A stretch of DNA of 64,000 nt. It comes from Cellulomonas fimi ATCC 484 (lineage in GTDB: Bacteria > Actinomycetota > Actinomycetes > Actinomycetales > Cellulomonadaceae). Under the pieces are notes generated by a model. The model did not search any database, had not been told where the DNA came from, and saw only the letters and a program-made list of their open reading frames with translations. Location of the stretch: the NCBI RefSeq assembly GCF_000212695.1, contig NC_015514.1:2666001-2730000 (forward strand), in the 5' to 3' direction. Made by a program: the position numbers and the translations under genes. Below, piece after piece: positions 9,066 to 17,359 of the stretch (the first letter of the stretch is position 1; each line of letters begins with the position of its first letter).

Positions 9066-10379
9066 TCAGGGCCGGACGTGCCCCTCGCCCTGGACGACCC
9101 ACTTGGTCGTGGTGAGCTCGGCGAGGCCCATGGGCCCGCGCGCGTGCAGCTTCTGGGTGGAGATGCCGATCTCCGCCCCGAGGCCCAGCTGGCCGCCGTC
9201 GGTGAAGCGGGTCGAGGCGTTCACCATGACGGCCGCGGAGTCGACCTCGGCGACGAACCGCTCGGAGGCGGCGAGGTCGCGCGTGACGATCGCCTCGGTG
9301 TGGCCCGAGCTCCACGTGCGGATGTGGTCGAGCGCCTCGTCGAGGTCGTCGACCACGCGGACGGCCAGGTCGAGCGACAGGTACTCCGTCGCCCAGTCCT
9401 CGTCCGTCGCCGGCACGGCGGCGACCTCCTCCGGCGCGAGCGCGAGCGTCGTCTCGTCGCCGTGGATCGTCACGCCCGCGTCCGCGAGGCACGCGAGCGC
9501 GACGGGCAGGAACTCGTCCGCGACCCCCCGGTGCACGAGCAGCGTCTCGGCGGCGTTGCAGACGCCCACGCGCTGCGTCTTGGCGTTGAGCAGGATCGGC
9601 AGGGCGACGGCCAGGTCGGCGCTCTCGTCGACGTAGACGTGCACGTTGCCGACACCCGTCTCGATGACGGGCACGGTCGACTCGCGCACGACGGTCGCGA
9701 TGAGGTCCGCTCCCCCGCGCGGCACGAGCACGTCGACGAGCCCGCGCGCGTGCATGAGCGCGACGGCGCCCTCGCGGCCCCAGGCGTCGATGGACTGCAC
9801 GAGGTCGCCGGGCAGCCCCCGCGTCTCGAGCGCCCGTGCCAGCACGCCGACGATCACCTCGTTGCTGGCCGCGGCCGCGGAGCCGCCGCGCAGGACGACG
9901 GCGTTGCCGCTCTTGAGCGCGAGCCCCGCGGCGTCGACCGTCACGTTGGGCCTGGCCTCGTAGATCATCCCGACGACGCCCATCGGGACCCGGAGCTGGC
10001 GCAGCCGCAGGCCGTTCGGGAGCGTCGAGCCGCGGACCACCTCGCCGACCGGGTCGGGCAGTGCAGCCAGCTCCCGCAGGGCGTCGGCGATCGCGACGAC
10101 ACGCTCGGGCGTGAGCGCGAGGCGGTCGAGCAGCCCGGCGGACAGCCCGTCGGCGCGGCCGCGCTCGAGGTCGCGCGCGTTGGCGGCGACGACCTCCTCC
10201 GTGGCGGCGACCAGGGCGTCGGCGAGCGCGTGCAGGGCCGCGTCCTTGGTCGCGCGCGTGGCGGTCGCGAGGGCCCGGGACGCGACCTTGGCGCGCTGCG
10301 CGACCGCACGGACCTGCGCCGGGACGTCCCGGCCGTCGGCGGCCTCGTCGTGCAGGGGGACGTCGAGCGATGCGGTCAT
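9066..10379 (-). CDS. proA: Gamma-glutamyl phosphate reductase ProA
   Basis: A 437-residue enzyme of the aldehyde dehydrogenase superfamily, which reduces gamma-glutamyl phosphate to glutamate semialdehyde with NADPH, the second step of proline synthesis. The catalytic Cys is in [14 protein letters not shown] (about residue 275). [17 protein letters not shown] and [11 protein letters not shown] are family signatures, and [18 protein letters not shown] near the end is diagnostic. The ATG at 10379 gives the usual length. Its partner proB is not adjacent but about 9 kb away, separated by the riboswitch-controlled importer. Confidence 0.96.
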   Translation of the reverse strand: MTASLDVPLHDEAADGRDVPAQVRAVAQRAKVASRALATATRATKDAALHALADALVAATEEVVAANARDLERGRADGLSAGLLDRLALTPERVVAIADALRELAALPDPVGEVVRGSTLPNGLRLRQLRVPMGVVGMIYEARPNVTVDAAGLALKSGNAVVLRGGSAAAASNEVIVGVLARALETRGLPGDLVQSIDAWGREGAVALMHARGLVDVLVPRGGADLIATVVRESTVPVIETGVGNVHVYVDESADLAVALPILLNAKTQRVGVCNAAETLLVHRGVADEFLPVALACLADAGVTIHGDETTLALAPEEVAAVPATDEDWATEYLSLDLAVRVVDDLDEALDHIRTWSSGHTEAIVTRDLAASERFVAEVDSAAVMVNASTRFTDGGQLGLGAEIGISTQKLHARGPMGLAELTTTKWVVQGEGHVRP

Positions 10380-10383
10380 CCCG

Positions 10384-11480
10384 TCAGGGTAGCCCCGGGT
10401 CGTCGTCCGAGGTCCGGGCCTTCCACGGTGCGGCGGCACGGTCGAGGTCGAGCCCGAACGCGAGCAGCGTGGCCCCGTCGACGACGCGCGTCTCCCGCTC
10501 GGGCAGGCGCGTGAAGCCGAGGCTCTCGTACAGGCGGTGCGCGCCCGTCATGGCCGGCCCGGAGCTCATCACCACGCGGCGCAGCCCACGCTCGCGCGCC
10601 AGCTCGACGGCGAACCGCGTGAGCAGCGCGCCCACGCCCCGTCGCCGCGCCTGCGGGGCCACGGCGAGCAGCCGGAAGTCCAGCTCGCCGTCGCGGCCGA
10701 GCGGCGAGATGTGCGCGCCGGGCCGCGGCGTCGCGACGGTACCGAGCAGGTCGCCCGTGACCCGGTCCTGCGCGACCCAGACCTCGTGCTCACGGGCGCG
10801 CGTCGCGACGTCGGCGACCGACGCCCGGTACGAGTCGGTGAGCTCGTGGTCGTGTGCGTAGGCCTCGACCGACAGGCGTGCGACGGCGTCGTGCTCGTGC
10901 GGGGCGATCCGGCGCACCGGCACGCCCGGCCGCACGAGGGAGTGCACGAGGACGACGAGCCTGCCGACCCCGGGCACCACGGCACTCTCCCGCGTCGGCG
11001 TGCGCTCGAACCCGAGGCGCTCGTAGAGACGCTGCGCGCCGACGTTGCGTGCGCCCGTGTCGAGCACGACGGCCCGCACGCCCCACCCGCGGGCCCGGTC
11101 CACCGCCGCGACGACGAGCGCCGCGCCCGCACCGTGCCCCTGTGCGCCCGGCTCGACCGCGAGCAGACGGATCTCGGCCTCGTCCCCCCCCGCGCCTGCC
11201 GCGTCAGCCCGTGACCGGGCCGCAGCAGGCTGACCGTGCCGACCAGCCGGCCGTCGGCCGTCGCGACGAGCAGGTCCCCCGCGCTCGCCCGGGCGCCCGC
11301 GTCGAGCATGAGGCGGACCCGTGCGGGGTCGGTCGCGGCGCCGTACGGTCCGGCGTCGAACGCGCGCCGCGTCAGCATCCCGACCGCCTCGAGCTCGTCG
11401 GCCCGGGCGGTGCGGATCTCGAGCGCAGGCGCGCCGACGGTCGGCGACGCAGGCGCACGGGCGCCCGTCGGTGCGGTCAC
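10384..11480 (-). pseudogene. Double-GNAT acetyltransferase gene broken by a frameshift in an eight-base G/C run
   Basis: Two tandem GNAT domains are visible but not in one frame. The first begins at the GTG at 11480 (overlapping the rhodanese stop as GTGA) and reads well to LRPGHGLTR. From about 11190 the coding signal moves to another frame with AEIRLLAVEPGAQGHGAGAAL (acetyl-CoA loop) and continues through the second domain (DFRLLAVAPQARRRGVGALL) to the stop. The switch falls in a run of eight C at 11184-11191 (G on the coding strand); one more G restores a protein of about 365 residues. This is either a sequencing error, a true mutation or a phase-variable tract. Substrates are unknown. 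Confidence 0.8.
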
Positions 11481-11899
11481 CGGATGCTCGTCGCGGCGCC
11501 GTCGTCGGCCTGCTCGACGGGCAGCCCGGCGTCGCGCCACGCCGGTGCCCCACCCTCGACGTGCACGACGTCCGTGAAGCCCTTGTCCCGCAGCGCGGCC
11601 GCGACCGGACCGGAACCCCGGACCGAGCCGCAGACCACGACGACGGGCGTGTCGAGCGACAGGGCCGGCACGACCCGCGCCGCCGAGTCGAGGTCGAAGG
11701 CCGTGTCGACCGCGTACCGGTCGACGACCGTCGCCCCCGGCAGGCTGCCCGTGGTGGCGCGGCCGGCGTCGCTGCGGACGTCGACGAGAACCGCTCCCGC
11801 CGCGACGCGCTCGGCCGCCTCGCCGGGGCTCACGAGGGGGGCGAGGGCACCGGCCTCGTCGAGGCTGAGGTCCTGGGCGGGGGCGGTGGATCGAGTCAT
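11477..11899 (-). CDS. Single-domain rhodanese-like protein
   Basis: A 140-residue rhodanese fold. VLVDVRSDAGRATTGSLPGA near residue 40 is the usual N-terminal block, and PVVVVCGSVRGSGPVAAAL near residue 95 holds the active-site Cys loop, followed by VVHVEGGAPAWRDAGLPV, the common C-terminal block. Such proteins transfer sulfane sulfur or act in thiol handling; the acceptor is unknown. The ATG at 11899 has GAGGAG upstream; the frame is open further but lacks family similarity. It is divergent from the SAM-IV-controlled importer and coupled to the GNAT pseudogene, so a sulfur-related context is possible. Confidence 0.88.
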   Translation of the reverse strand: MTRSTAPAQDLSLDEAGALAPLVSPGEAAERVAAGAVLVDVRSDAGRATTGSLPGATVVDRYAVDTAFDLDSAARVVPALSLDTPVVVVCGSVRGSGPVAAALRDKGFTDVVHVEGGAPAWRDAGLPVEQADDGAATSIR

Positions 11900-12096
11900 G
11901 CCGGGCTCCTCGTGCAGCGGTGCGGCGGATGCCGTGCGGGCGGGCGGTCGAACGGCGGTCTGGGCGGGACGCACGCTCCGACGGCACTCCGCCCGCGTCA
12001 AGGGGCGGCCGGAGTCGTCTCGCAGGTCAAGACCCAGCGCGTGCACCGTGTCCGCGAGCGGCCCTTTCCGCATCGTGAGACAGCGACGACCACCCA
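11900..12096. other. Divergent intergenic region, left part
   Basis: About 200 bases between the rhodanese start and the importer promoter. No gene or clear site is seen on either strand beyond the rhodanese ribosome-binding site. Confidence 0.5.
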
Positions 12097-12125
12097 TTGA
12101 CCGCCCCGACGGCCGTTCCTACCTT
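12097..12125 (+). promoter_or_regulatory. SigA-type promoter of the importer operon
   Basis: TTGACC (12097-12102), a 17-base spacer and TACCTT (12120-12125). The predicted transcription start is about 12132, immediately before the first stem of the riboswitch, so the two elements support each other. Confidence 0.8.
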
Positions 12126-12132
12126 CACCGCC

Positions 12133-12231
12133 GGTCACGAGACCCGACGTCAAGCCCTGGCTGGTCGGGCGGCAACCCTCCGCACGTGGCGGGGTGCTCC
12201 AGGTGATGACCCGGCACGGCTTCGGCCGTGC
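12133..12231 (+). promoter_or_regulatory. SAM-IV-type riboswitch
   Basis: The leader folds like the S-adenosylmethionine aptamers of the SAM-I/SAM-IV clan. P1 pairs GGTCA (12133-12137) with TGACC (12207-12211). An inner stem pairs CCTGG (12156-12160) with CCAGG (12199-12203). The conserved core GGCAACCCTCC is followed by GGGGTGC. After P1 a hairpin GCACGGC/GCCGTGC (12214-12231) matches the extra 3' stem that distinguishes SAM-IV, a class known from actinobacteria. By family knowledge, SAM binding lowers expression. The genes downstream encode an ABC importer, so uptake should rise when SAM is scarce. Confidence 0.85.
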
Positions 12232-12282
12232 AAGCACGCCGCCCGCCCTCGCGCGCCACCTCGGCGCACCGAAGGAGTCCGC

Positions 12283-12321
12283 ATGACCACCGCCCCGCAC
12301 CGTCCGGCGGCCACGCCGTGA
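12283..12321 (+). CDS. Possible 12-codon leader peptide overlapping the permease start
   Basis: ATG at 12283 follows a good GAAGGAG site and encodes [12 protein letters not shown]; its stop TGA overlaps the GTG start of the first permease (GTGA). The permease has only a weak site of its own, so translation of this short frame may deliver ribosomes to it. It could equally be a chance frame around the operon's main ribosome-binding site. Confidence 0.4.
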   Translation: MTTAPHRPAATP

Positions 12322-13418
12322 CGCGCTACCTGGTCCGTCGGCTCGGCCTCGCCCTGCTCGTCCTGTGGGCCGCGTACACGGTGTCGTTCCTCGTCCTGTA
12401 CGCGCTGCCCGGCGACCCCGTGTCGGTCATGTTCGGCGGCGAGTCGAACGACGTCACACCCGAGCAGCTCGACGCGCTGCGCGCGGAGTACGGGTTCGAC
12501 CAGCCGCTCGCCGCGCAGTACGTGAGCCGGCTGCTCGACGCGCTGCGCGGTGACCTCGGCACGTCGGTCGTGAGCAAGCAGCCCGTGACGACGCTGCTCG
12601 CACAGGCGCTGCCGCCGACCGCCGCGATCGCGGGCGCAGCCCTGCTGCTCGCGGTCGTCGGAGGCGGCTCGCTCGCGATCCTCGCGACCGCGACCCGCAG
12701 CCGCGCGCTCGCCGGTCTCTTGCAGTCGCTTCCGCCGCTCGGGGTCGCGATCCCGTCGTTCTGGTTCGGCCTGACGCTCGTGCAGTGGTTCTCGTTCCAG
12801 CTGCCGCTGTTCCCGGCGCTCGGCAACCAGGGGCTCGCCTCGGTCGTCCTGCCCGCCGTCACGCTGGCGCTGCCGACGTCGGCGGTCGTCGCCCAGCTGC
12901 TGTCCCGCAGCCTGCTGCACACGCTGCACGAACCGTACGTCGACACCGCGGTCGCCAAGGGCGCGGGGCGGGCCCGCGTGCACCTGCGGCACGCGCTGCG
13001 CAACGCGGCGCTGCCCGCCCTCACCGCGACGGGCCTCGTCGTCGGCGGGCTGCTGTCCGGCGCCGTCGTCACGGAGACCGTCTTCTCGCGCGCCGGGATC
13101 GGGCGTCTCACCGCCACGGCCGTCGCCGCACAGGACATCCCCGTGGTGCAGGGCGTCGTGCTCGTCGCCGCGACGGTGTACGTGCTCGCGAACCTCGCGG
13201 TCGACGTCGTCTACCCGCTGCTCGACCCGCGCATCGTCGCCGCCGGCCGTGCGGTCCCCACGACGGACGACGCGGGGCGCGACGACGCGCGCGACGACAC
13301 CGCGGCCGGCGCGTCGGCCGGCCCGGGCCGCGGCACCGACCCCGCCCACGACGCCCACGGCCCGGATGCCGACGCGCTCGTCGGTGTCGCGCCGCACGCC
13401 GCCGGAGGACCGCGATGA
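12318..13418 (+). CDS. ABC importer permease, DppB/OppB type
   Basis: A 366-residue permease of the dipeptide/oligopeptide/nickel class. It starts [20 protein letters not shown], carries DPVSVMFGG...[12 protein letters not shown] in the first external loop, about six membrane segments, and the cytoplasmic coupling loop [20 protein letters not shown] near residues 215-235. Residues after about 330 form an Asp/Gly/Ala-rich tail. The GTG start overlaps the short leader frame and the stop overlaps the next permease (ATGA). It is the first structural gene after the SAM-IV riboswitch. Peptide-type permeases carry diverse cargo; here a sulfur- or methionine-related solute is inferred only from the riboswitch. 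Confidence 0.9.
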   Translation: MTRYLVRRLGLALLVLWAAYTVSFLVLYALPGDPVSVMFGGESNDVTPEQLDALRAEYGFDQPLAAQYVSRLLDALRGDLGTSVVSKQPVTTLLAQALPPTAAIAGAALLLAVVGGGSLAILATATRSRALAGLLQSLPPLGVAIPSFWFGLTLVQWFSFQLPLFPALGNQGLASVVLPAVTLALPTSAVVAQLLSRSLLHTLHEPYVDTAVAKGAGRARVHLRHALRNAALPALTATGLVVGGLLSGAVVTETVFSRAGIGRLTATAVAAQDIPVVQGVVLVAATVYVLANLAVDVVYPLLDPRIVAAGRAVPTTDDAGRDDARDDTAAGASAGPGRGTDPAHDAHGPDADALVGVAPHAAGGPR

Positions 13419-14407
13419 GCTCGCTCGACAGCCTCACCGGCGCGCAGACCCGCCGCCCCGACGGGTTCGTCCCCACCGCGCTCGACCCCGACGCGCGCGC
13501 CGACGACTTCACCACCACCGCGGCCGAGCGGTTCGCCGACGCGGTGCGCGCGCACGACGACGAGCTCACGCACCGCGGCCCGTGGCGCACGCGCCTCGAG
13601 GACCTCGGGCGACGTCCCGGCCTCGTGCTCGCGCTGCTCTGGTCGCTCGCGGTGCTCGTCGCCGCGTTCGTGCCGACCCTGCTCGCACCCGGCGACCCGC
13701 TGTCCGGCGTGCCGGCCGACAAGCTCCAGCCGCCGTCCGGGGCACACTGGTTCGGCACCGACCAGCTGGGCCGCGACCTCTACACGCGCGTCGTCCACGG
13801 CACGCAGCTCACGCTGCAGGCGGCGCTCGTCGCGGTGCTCGTCGGCCTCGTCGTCGGCGCGCTGATCGGGCTCGTCGCCGGCTTCGTCGGCGGGCTCGTG
13901 GACGACGTCGCGATGCGCGTCGTCGACGTGCTGCTGTCGATCCCGGCGCTGCTGCTGTCGCTCGCGCTCATCACCGTCCTCGGGTTCGGGTCCGTGAACG
14001 TCGCGATCGCCGTCGGCCTCGCGAACGTCGCGTCGGTGTCGCGGATCATGCGCTCCGAGGTGCTGCGCGTGCGCACGTCCGGGTACGTCGAGGCGGCGCA
14101 GGCCGGCGGCAGCCCCTGGTGGACGGTCCTGCTCGGCCACGTGCTGCCCAACTCCGTCGGCCCGGTCGTCGTGCTCGCGGCGCTCGAGCTCGGCGCCGCC
14201 GTGCTGGCCGTGTCGTCGCTGTCGTTCCTCGGCTACGGCGAGCCACCGCCCGCACCCGAGTGGGGCGCGCTCGTAGCCGGCGGGCGCGACCACCTGCGTA
14301 CCTCGTGGTGGCTCACGACGCTGCCCGGCCTCGTCATCGTCGCGACCGTGCTCGCCGCCGGCCGCGTCTCGCGCGCGCTCGACGGCGACCCCGGGAGGAA
14401 CCGATGA
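13415..14407 (+). CDS. ABC importer permease, DppC/OppC type
   Basis: A 330-residue second permease. The DppC signature [20 protein letters not shown] is at about residues 110-129, followed by five membrane segments and the EAA-type coupling loop [20 protein letters not shown] near residue 225. The N-terminal 70 residues are a polar cytoplasmic extension. It pairs with the preceding DppB-type permease, overlapping it by four bases, and its stop overlaps the ATPase start (ATGA), so the operon is translationally coupled throughout. Confidence 0.92.
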   Translation: MSSLDSLTGAQTRRPDGFVPTALDPDARADDFTTTAAERFADAVRAHDDELTHRGPWRTRLEDLGRRPGLVLALLWSLAVLVAAFVPTLLAPGDPLSGVPADKLQPPSGAHWFGTDQLGRDLYTRVVHGTQLTLQAALVAVLVGLVVGALIGLVAGFVGGLVDDVAMRVVDVLLSIPALLLSLALITVLGFGSVNVAIAVGLANVASVSRIMRSEVLRVRTSGYVEAAQAGGSPWWTVLLGHVLPNSVGPVVVLAALELGAAVLAVSSLSFLGYGEPPPAPEWGALVAGGRDHLRTSWWLTTLPGLVIVATVLAAGRVSRALDGDPGRNR

Positions 14408-14723
14408 CCGTCACCGTCCCCGCCCCGCACGGCACCGGCACCCCCGCGCCCGAGCGGCTGCTCACCGTGCGCGACCTGGCCGTCACCTACCGGACCCGGC
14501 GCGGCGACGTGCACGCGGTGCGCGACGTCTCGCTCGAGGTCGACGCCGGCCGCACCGTCGCCGTGGTCGGCGAGTCCGGCTCCGGGAAGTCGACGACCGC
14601 CGCCGCCGTCACGCGGCTGCTCGCACCCGGCGCGCTCATCGAGCGCGGCACCGTCGACCTGCTGGGCCACGACCTGGCCACGGCGTCGCCCCGCACGCTG
14701 CGCACGGTCCGGGGCGCGCTAGT
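14404..14723 (+). pseudogene. 5' part of fused double ABC ATPase, cut by an IS
   Basis: Codons 1-106 of a DppD-DppF fusion ATPase. [20 protein letters not shown] opens the first nucleotide-binding domain and [15 protein letters not shown] is its Walker A. The frame runs into the insertion sequence just before the Q-loop. Removing the element and one copy of the 6-bp duplication joins this part to [15 protein letters not shown] in the same frame, so the gene was intact before the insertion. As it stands it can only make a truncated first domain without Q-loop, signature or Walker B. Confidence 0.92.
14718..14723. repeat. Target-site duplication, left copy
   Basis: GCTAGT directly precedes the IS left end and is repeated at 15802-15807. 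It fits the NCTAGN target preference known for IS481. Confidence 0.9.
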
Positions 14724-14735
14724 TGTACTCGGCCG

Positions 14736-15698
14736 TCAGGTTGGTGACAGTCGGCTGACGGGTGGGAGTCCGCCCAGGGCGTTGTGGCGTCGTCGAGTGT
14801 TGTAGTGCTCGAGCCAGGGGGCAAGGGCGGCGGCTCGTTCGTCGTTGGTGGTGAAGACCTGCCGGTAGGCCCACTCAGTCTGCAGAGTGCGGTTCAGTCG
14901 CTCGACCTTGCCGTTCTGCCAGGGGCAGTGCGGGCGGATGAAGACCTGCTTCGCGCCGAGGTCGGCGGCGACGTCGCGCAGTGACCAGCGGTGGGCCCAG
15001 GCGTTGTCGGTCATGATCCGCTCGATCCGGGTGATGCCGTGAGCGGCGAAGTAGGCCGCGGCGCGCGTCACGAACCCCGCGCAGGTGGCGCCTTTCTCGT
15101 CCGCGAGGATCTCGGAGTAGGCGAGCCGGGAATGGTCGTCGACCATGGAATGGACGTAGTCGAAGCCGATGGGGTCGTCCCGGTGCCGGTCGGCGACGTC
15201 GCGGCCCAGGGCGCGCCAGCCGCCGCCGTCGGGGATGCGCCCGAGCTTCTTGACGTCGACGTGGACCAGCTCGCCGGGCCGGTCGCGTTCGTAGCGGACC
15301 GCGGTGGCCTTGCTGGCCCGGACGACCTGGCCGGTCAGCGGGTCCAGGTCGCGCAGCAACGGCATCCCGCGCCGGCGCAGCACCCTGGTGATCGTGCGCG
15401 CCGGGACACCCAGGGCCGCGCCCAGCACGTCCGGCCCTGACCGGTCACGTGCTCGCGCCGCGCAGATCGCGTCCTCCAGGGCGGCCGGTGTCCTGCTCGG
15501 GCTCGTCCGCGGCCGTGACGACCTGTCCACGAGACCGTCGGCCCCCTCGGCGCGCCAGCGCCAGACCCATCGGTAACCGGTCTGGCGGGCGATCCCGAGC
15601 TCGTGGGCGACGTGAGCGACCGGTCGACCCTGATGCACGACGCGGTCGATCAGCAGCTGGCGGCCACGCAGATTCAGTCGGGCGTTAGCGTGAGGCAC
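14736..15698 (-). CDS. IS481-family transposase
   Basis: A 320-residue DDE transposase. The N-terminal half is a helix-turn-helix region ([20 protein letters not shown]). The catalytic core shows the first Asp in [18 protein letters not shown], the second in [15 protein letters not shown] and the Glu in [19 protein letters not shown], followed by the C-terminal [15 protein letters not shown] block typical of the family. The GTG at 15698 was chosen because GGAGG stands five bases upstream; a TTG at 15743 is an alternative. The stop lies at the inner edge of the terminal repeat. The gene appears intact, so the element may be active. Confidence 0.93.
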   Translation of the reverse strand: MPHANARLNLRGRQLLIDRVVHQGRPVAHVAHELGIARQTGYRWVWRWRAEGADGLVDRSSRPRTSPSRTPAALEDAICAARARDRSGPDVLGAALGVPARTITRVLRRRGMPLLRDLDPLTGQVVRASKATAVRYERDRPGELVHVDVKKLGRIPDGGGWRALGRDVADRHRDDPIGFDYVHSMVDDHSRLAYSEILADEKGATCAGFVTRAAAYFAAHGITRIERIMTDNAWAHRWSLRDVAADLGAKQVFIRPHCPWQNGKVERLNRTLQTEWAYRQVFTTNDERAAALAPWLEHYNTRRRHNALGGLPPVSRLSPT

Positions 15699-15755
15699 GA
15701 GAACCTCCGGGTGGGTGTGGGCCTTCGACAAGCCACAGCCCAACCGGAGGTTCTC
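15699..15755 (-). promoter_or_regulatory. Hairpin that can hide the transposase ribosome-binding site
   Basis: A perfect 12-bp inverted repeat: CCGGAGGTTCTC just before the transposase GTG contains the GGAGG site, and GAGAACCTCCGG lies 33 bases upstream of it. An RNA entering from outside the element would carry both arms and could mask the site. Confidence 0.6.
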
Positions 15756-15765
15756 CTGTCGTCAA
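15737..15765 (-). promoter_or_regulatory. Possible transposase promoter
   Basis: On the minus strand TTGACG (15760-15765), a 17-base spacer and TGGGCT (15737-15742). Transcription would start near 15730, inside the hairpin loop, leaving out the masking arm. The -10 element is weak. Confidence 0.45.
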
Positions 15766-15801
15766 CGGCCCCCGACGTCACCAACGTCCCGGCCGAGTAC
15801 A

Positions 15802-15807
15802 GCTAGT
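15802..15807. repeat. Target-site duplication, right copy
   Basis: GCTAGT directly follows the IS right end and matches the copy at 14718-14723. Confidence 0.9.
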
Positions 15808-17281
15808 CGGGCTCGTGCCGCAGGACCCGACCGTGTCGCTCAACCCGGTCAAGCGCGTCGGCGAGCAGGTCGCCGAGGTGCTCGTCGTCCACGGCCTGGC
15901 CGACCGGCGCGCCGCCGCGCTCGAGGCCGTCGAGGCGCTGCGGCGCACGGGACTGCCCGAGCCCGAGGTCCGGGCCCGCCAGTACCCGCACGAGCTGTCG
16001 GGCGGCATGCGGCAGCGCGTCCTGATCGCGATCGCGCTCGTCGCGAAGCCGCGCCTGCTCGTGGCCGACGAGCCCACGTCCGCGCTCGACGTCACCGTCC
16101 AGCGCCGCATCCTCGACCACCTCGACGACCTCACCGCCGCGACCGGCACGGGCGTGCTGCTCATCACGCACGACCTGGGCGTCGCGGCCGACCGTGCCGA
16201 CCGGATCGTCGTCATGGCACAGGGCCGCGTCGTCGAGGCGGGCACGCCCGACGAGGTGCTCGGCGCGCCGCGCGAGGCGTACACGCGCGCGCTGCTCGCC
16301 GCGGCGCCGTCGCTGCGCAGCGCCCGGAGGACGCCACCGGACCGCCGGGGCACCCCGCCCCGCGAGGTGGCGGAGGTCGACGGAACCGCCGACGCACCGG
16401 CGCAGCGCCGCGGGCACCGCGCGGGTGACGCCGCCAGCGCGACGCCGACGGACCTCGCCGCGCGCCCCGGCGCTCCCGCCCCGCCGGCCCTCGAGGCACG
16501 CGGCCTCGCCAAGGACTTCCCGCTGCCTGGCCGCGGCGGGGTGCTGCGCGCGGTGGACGACGTGTCGTTCGCCGTGCCGCGGGGCCGCACGCTCGCGCTC
16601 GTCGGCGAGTCCGGCTCGGGCAAGTCGACGACCGCCCGCCTCGTGCTGCGGCTCGCCGAGCCGACCGCAGGCACGGTCCACGTGGACGGCGCCGACGTGA
16701 CCCGCGCCCGGGGCGCGGCGCTGCGCGCCCTGCGTCGGCGCCTGCAGGTCGTGCAGCAGAACCCGTACGCGTCGCTCGACCCGCGCTGGTCGGTCGGGCG
16801 GATCGTCACCGAGCCGCTGCGCGCGTTCGGCGTGGGCGACCGGCGCTCGCGCGCGACGCGCGCCGCCGAGCTCCTCGACCTGGTCGCGCTGCCGCCGTCG
16901 GCGCTGCACCGGCGCCCGGCCGAGCTCTCGGGCGGTCAGCGGCAGCGCGTCGCGATCGCCCGGGCGCTGTCCGTCCGGCCCGACATCGTCGTGCTCGACG
17001 AGCCGGTCTCGGCGCTCGACGTGTCCGTGCAGGCGCAGATCCTCGACCTGCTCGCCGAGCTCCAGCGCGACCTCGACGTGTCGTACCTGTTCATCTCCCA
17101 CGACCTGGCCGTGGTCCGGCAGGTCGCGCACGACGTCGTCGTGCTTCGCCACGGGCGCGTCGTCGAGCACGGCGCGGTCGAGCACGTCTTCGTGCAGCCC
17201 GAGCACCCGTACACCGCGGAGCTGCTGGCGGCGATCCCCGGCTCCGCGGTCCGCGGTCGTGCCCGAGGGGGTGAGCGATGA
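15808..17281 (+). pseudogene. 3' part of fused double ABC ATPase
   Basis: The remaining 490 codons of the interrupted ATPase. It starts at the Q-loop of the first domain ([11 protein letters not shown]), then signature [10 protein letters not shown], Walker [13 protein letters not shown] and His-switch LLITHDL. After a linker of about 60 residues comes a complete second domain: Walker [13 protein letters not shown]-loop [10 protein letters not shown], signature [10 protein letters not shown], Walker [13 protein letters not shown] and [11 protein letters not shown] at 15815 is in frame, so a product with one and a half domains might be made, but the first site could not bind ATP. Such fused peptide-type ATPases normally power both permease couplings. 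Confidence 0.9.
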
Positions 17282-17319
17282 CCGCCTGTCGTCCCGGCCG
17301 CCGTCTCCCCCGGCGCTGA
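17278..17319 (+). CDS. Possible 13-codon frame between ATPase and binding protein
   Basis: ATG overlaps the ATPase stop (ATGA) and encodes [13 protein letters not shown]; a purine-rich stretch lies upstream. It may be a coupling frame or chance. Nothing else is seen in the 78 bases before the binding-protein gene. Confidence 0.25.
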   Translation: MTACRPGRRLPRR

Positions 17320-17359
17320 GCGCCGCCCTCGTCCCGACCCGCACCACCTGGAGAGAGTC

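Larger units (their letters stand above)
14724..15801 (-). mobile_element. IS481-family insertion sequence, complete
   Basis: A 1078-bp element with one transposase gene. The ends are inverted repeats that begin TGTACTCGGCCG on both sides (14724-14735 and 15790-15801) and continue imperfectly for about 25 bp. It is flanked by a perfect 6-bp direct repeat. It interrupts the importer ATPase in the orientation opposite to the operon. Intact ends, an intact transposase and a clean duplication suggest recent arrival. Confidence 0.95.

Noticed and set aside
12097..12321. A 74-codon frame starting at the TTG of the importer promoter
   Set aside because: It runs through the -35/-10 elements and the riboswitch, so it cannot be translated from the predicted transcript.
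14736..15743. TTG start at 15743 for the transposase
   Set aside because: It gives 15 extra residues without similarity and lies in the inverted repeat; the GTG at 15698 has a well-spaced GGAGG.
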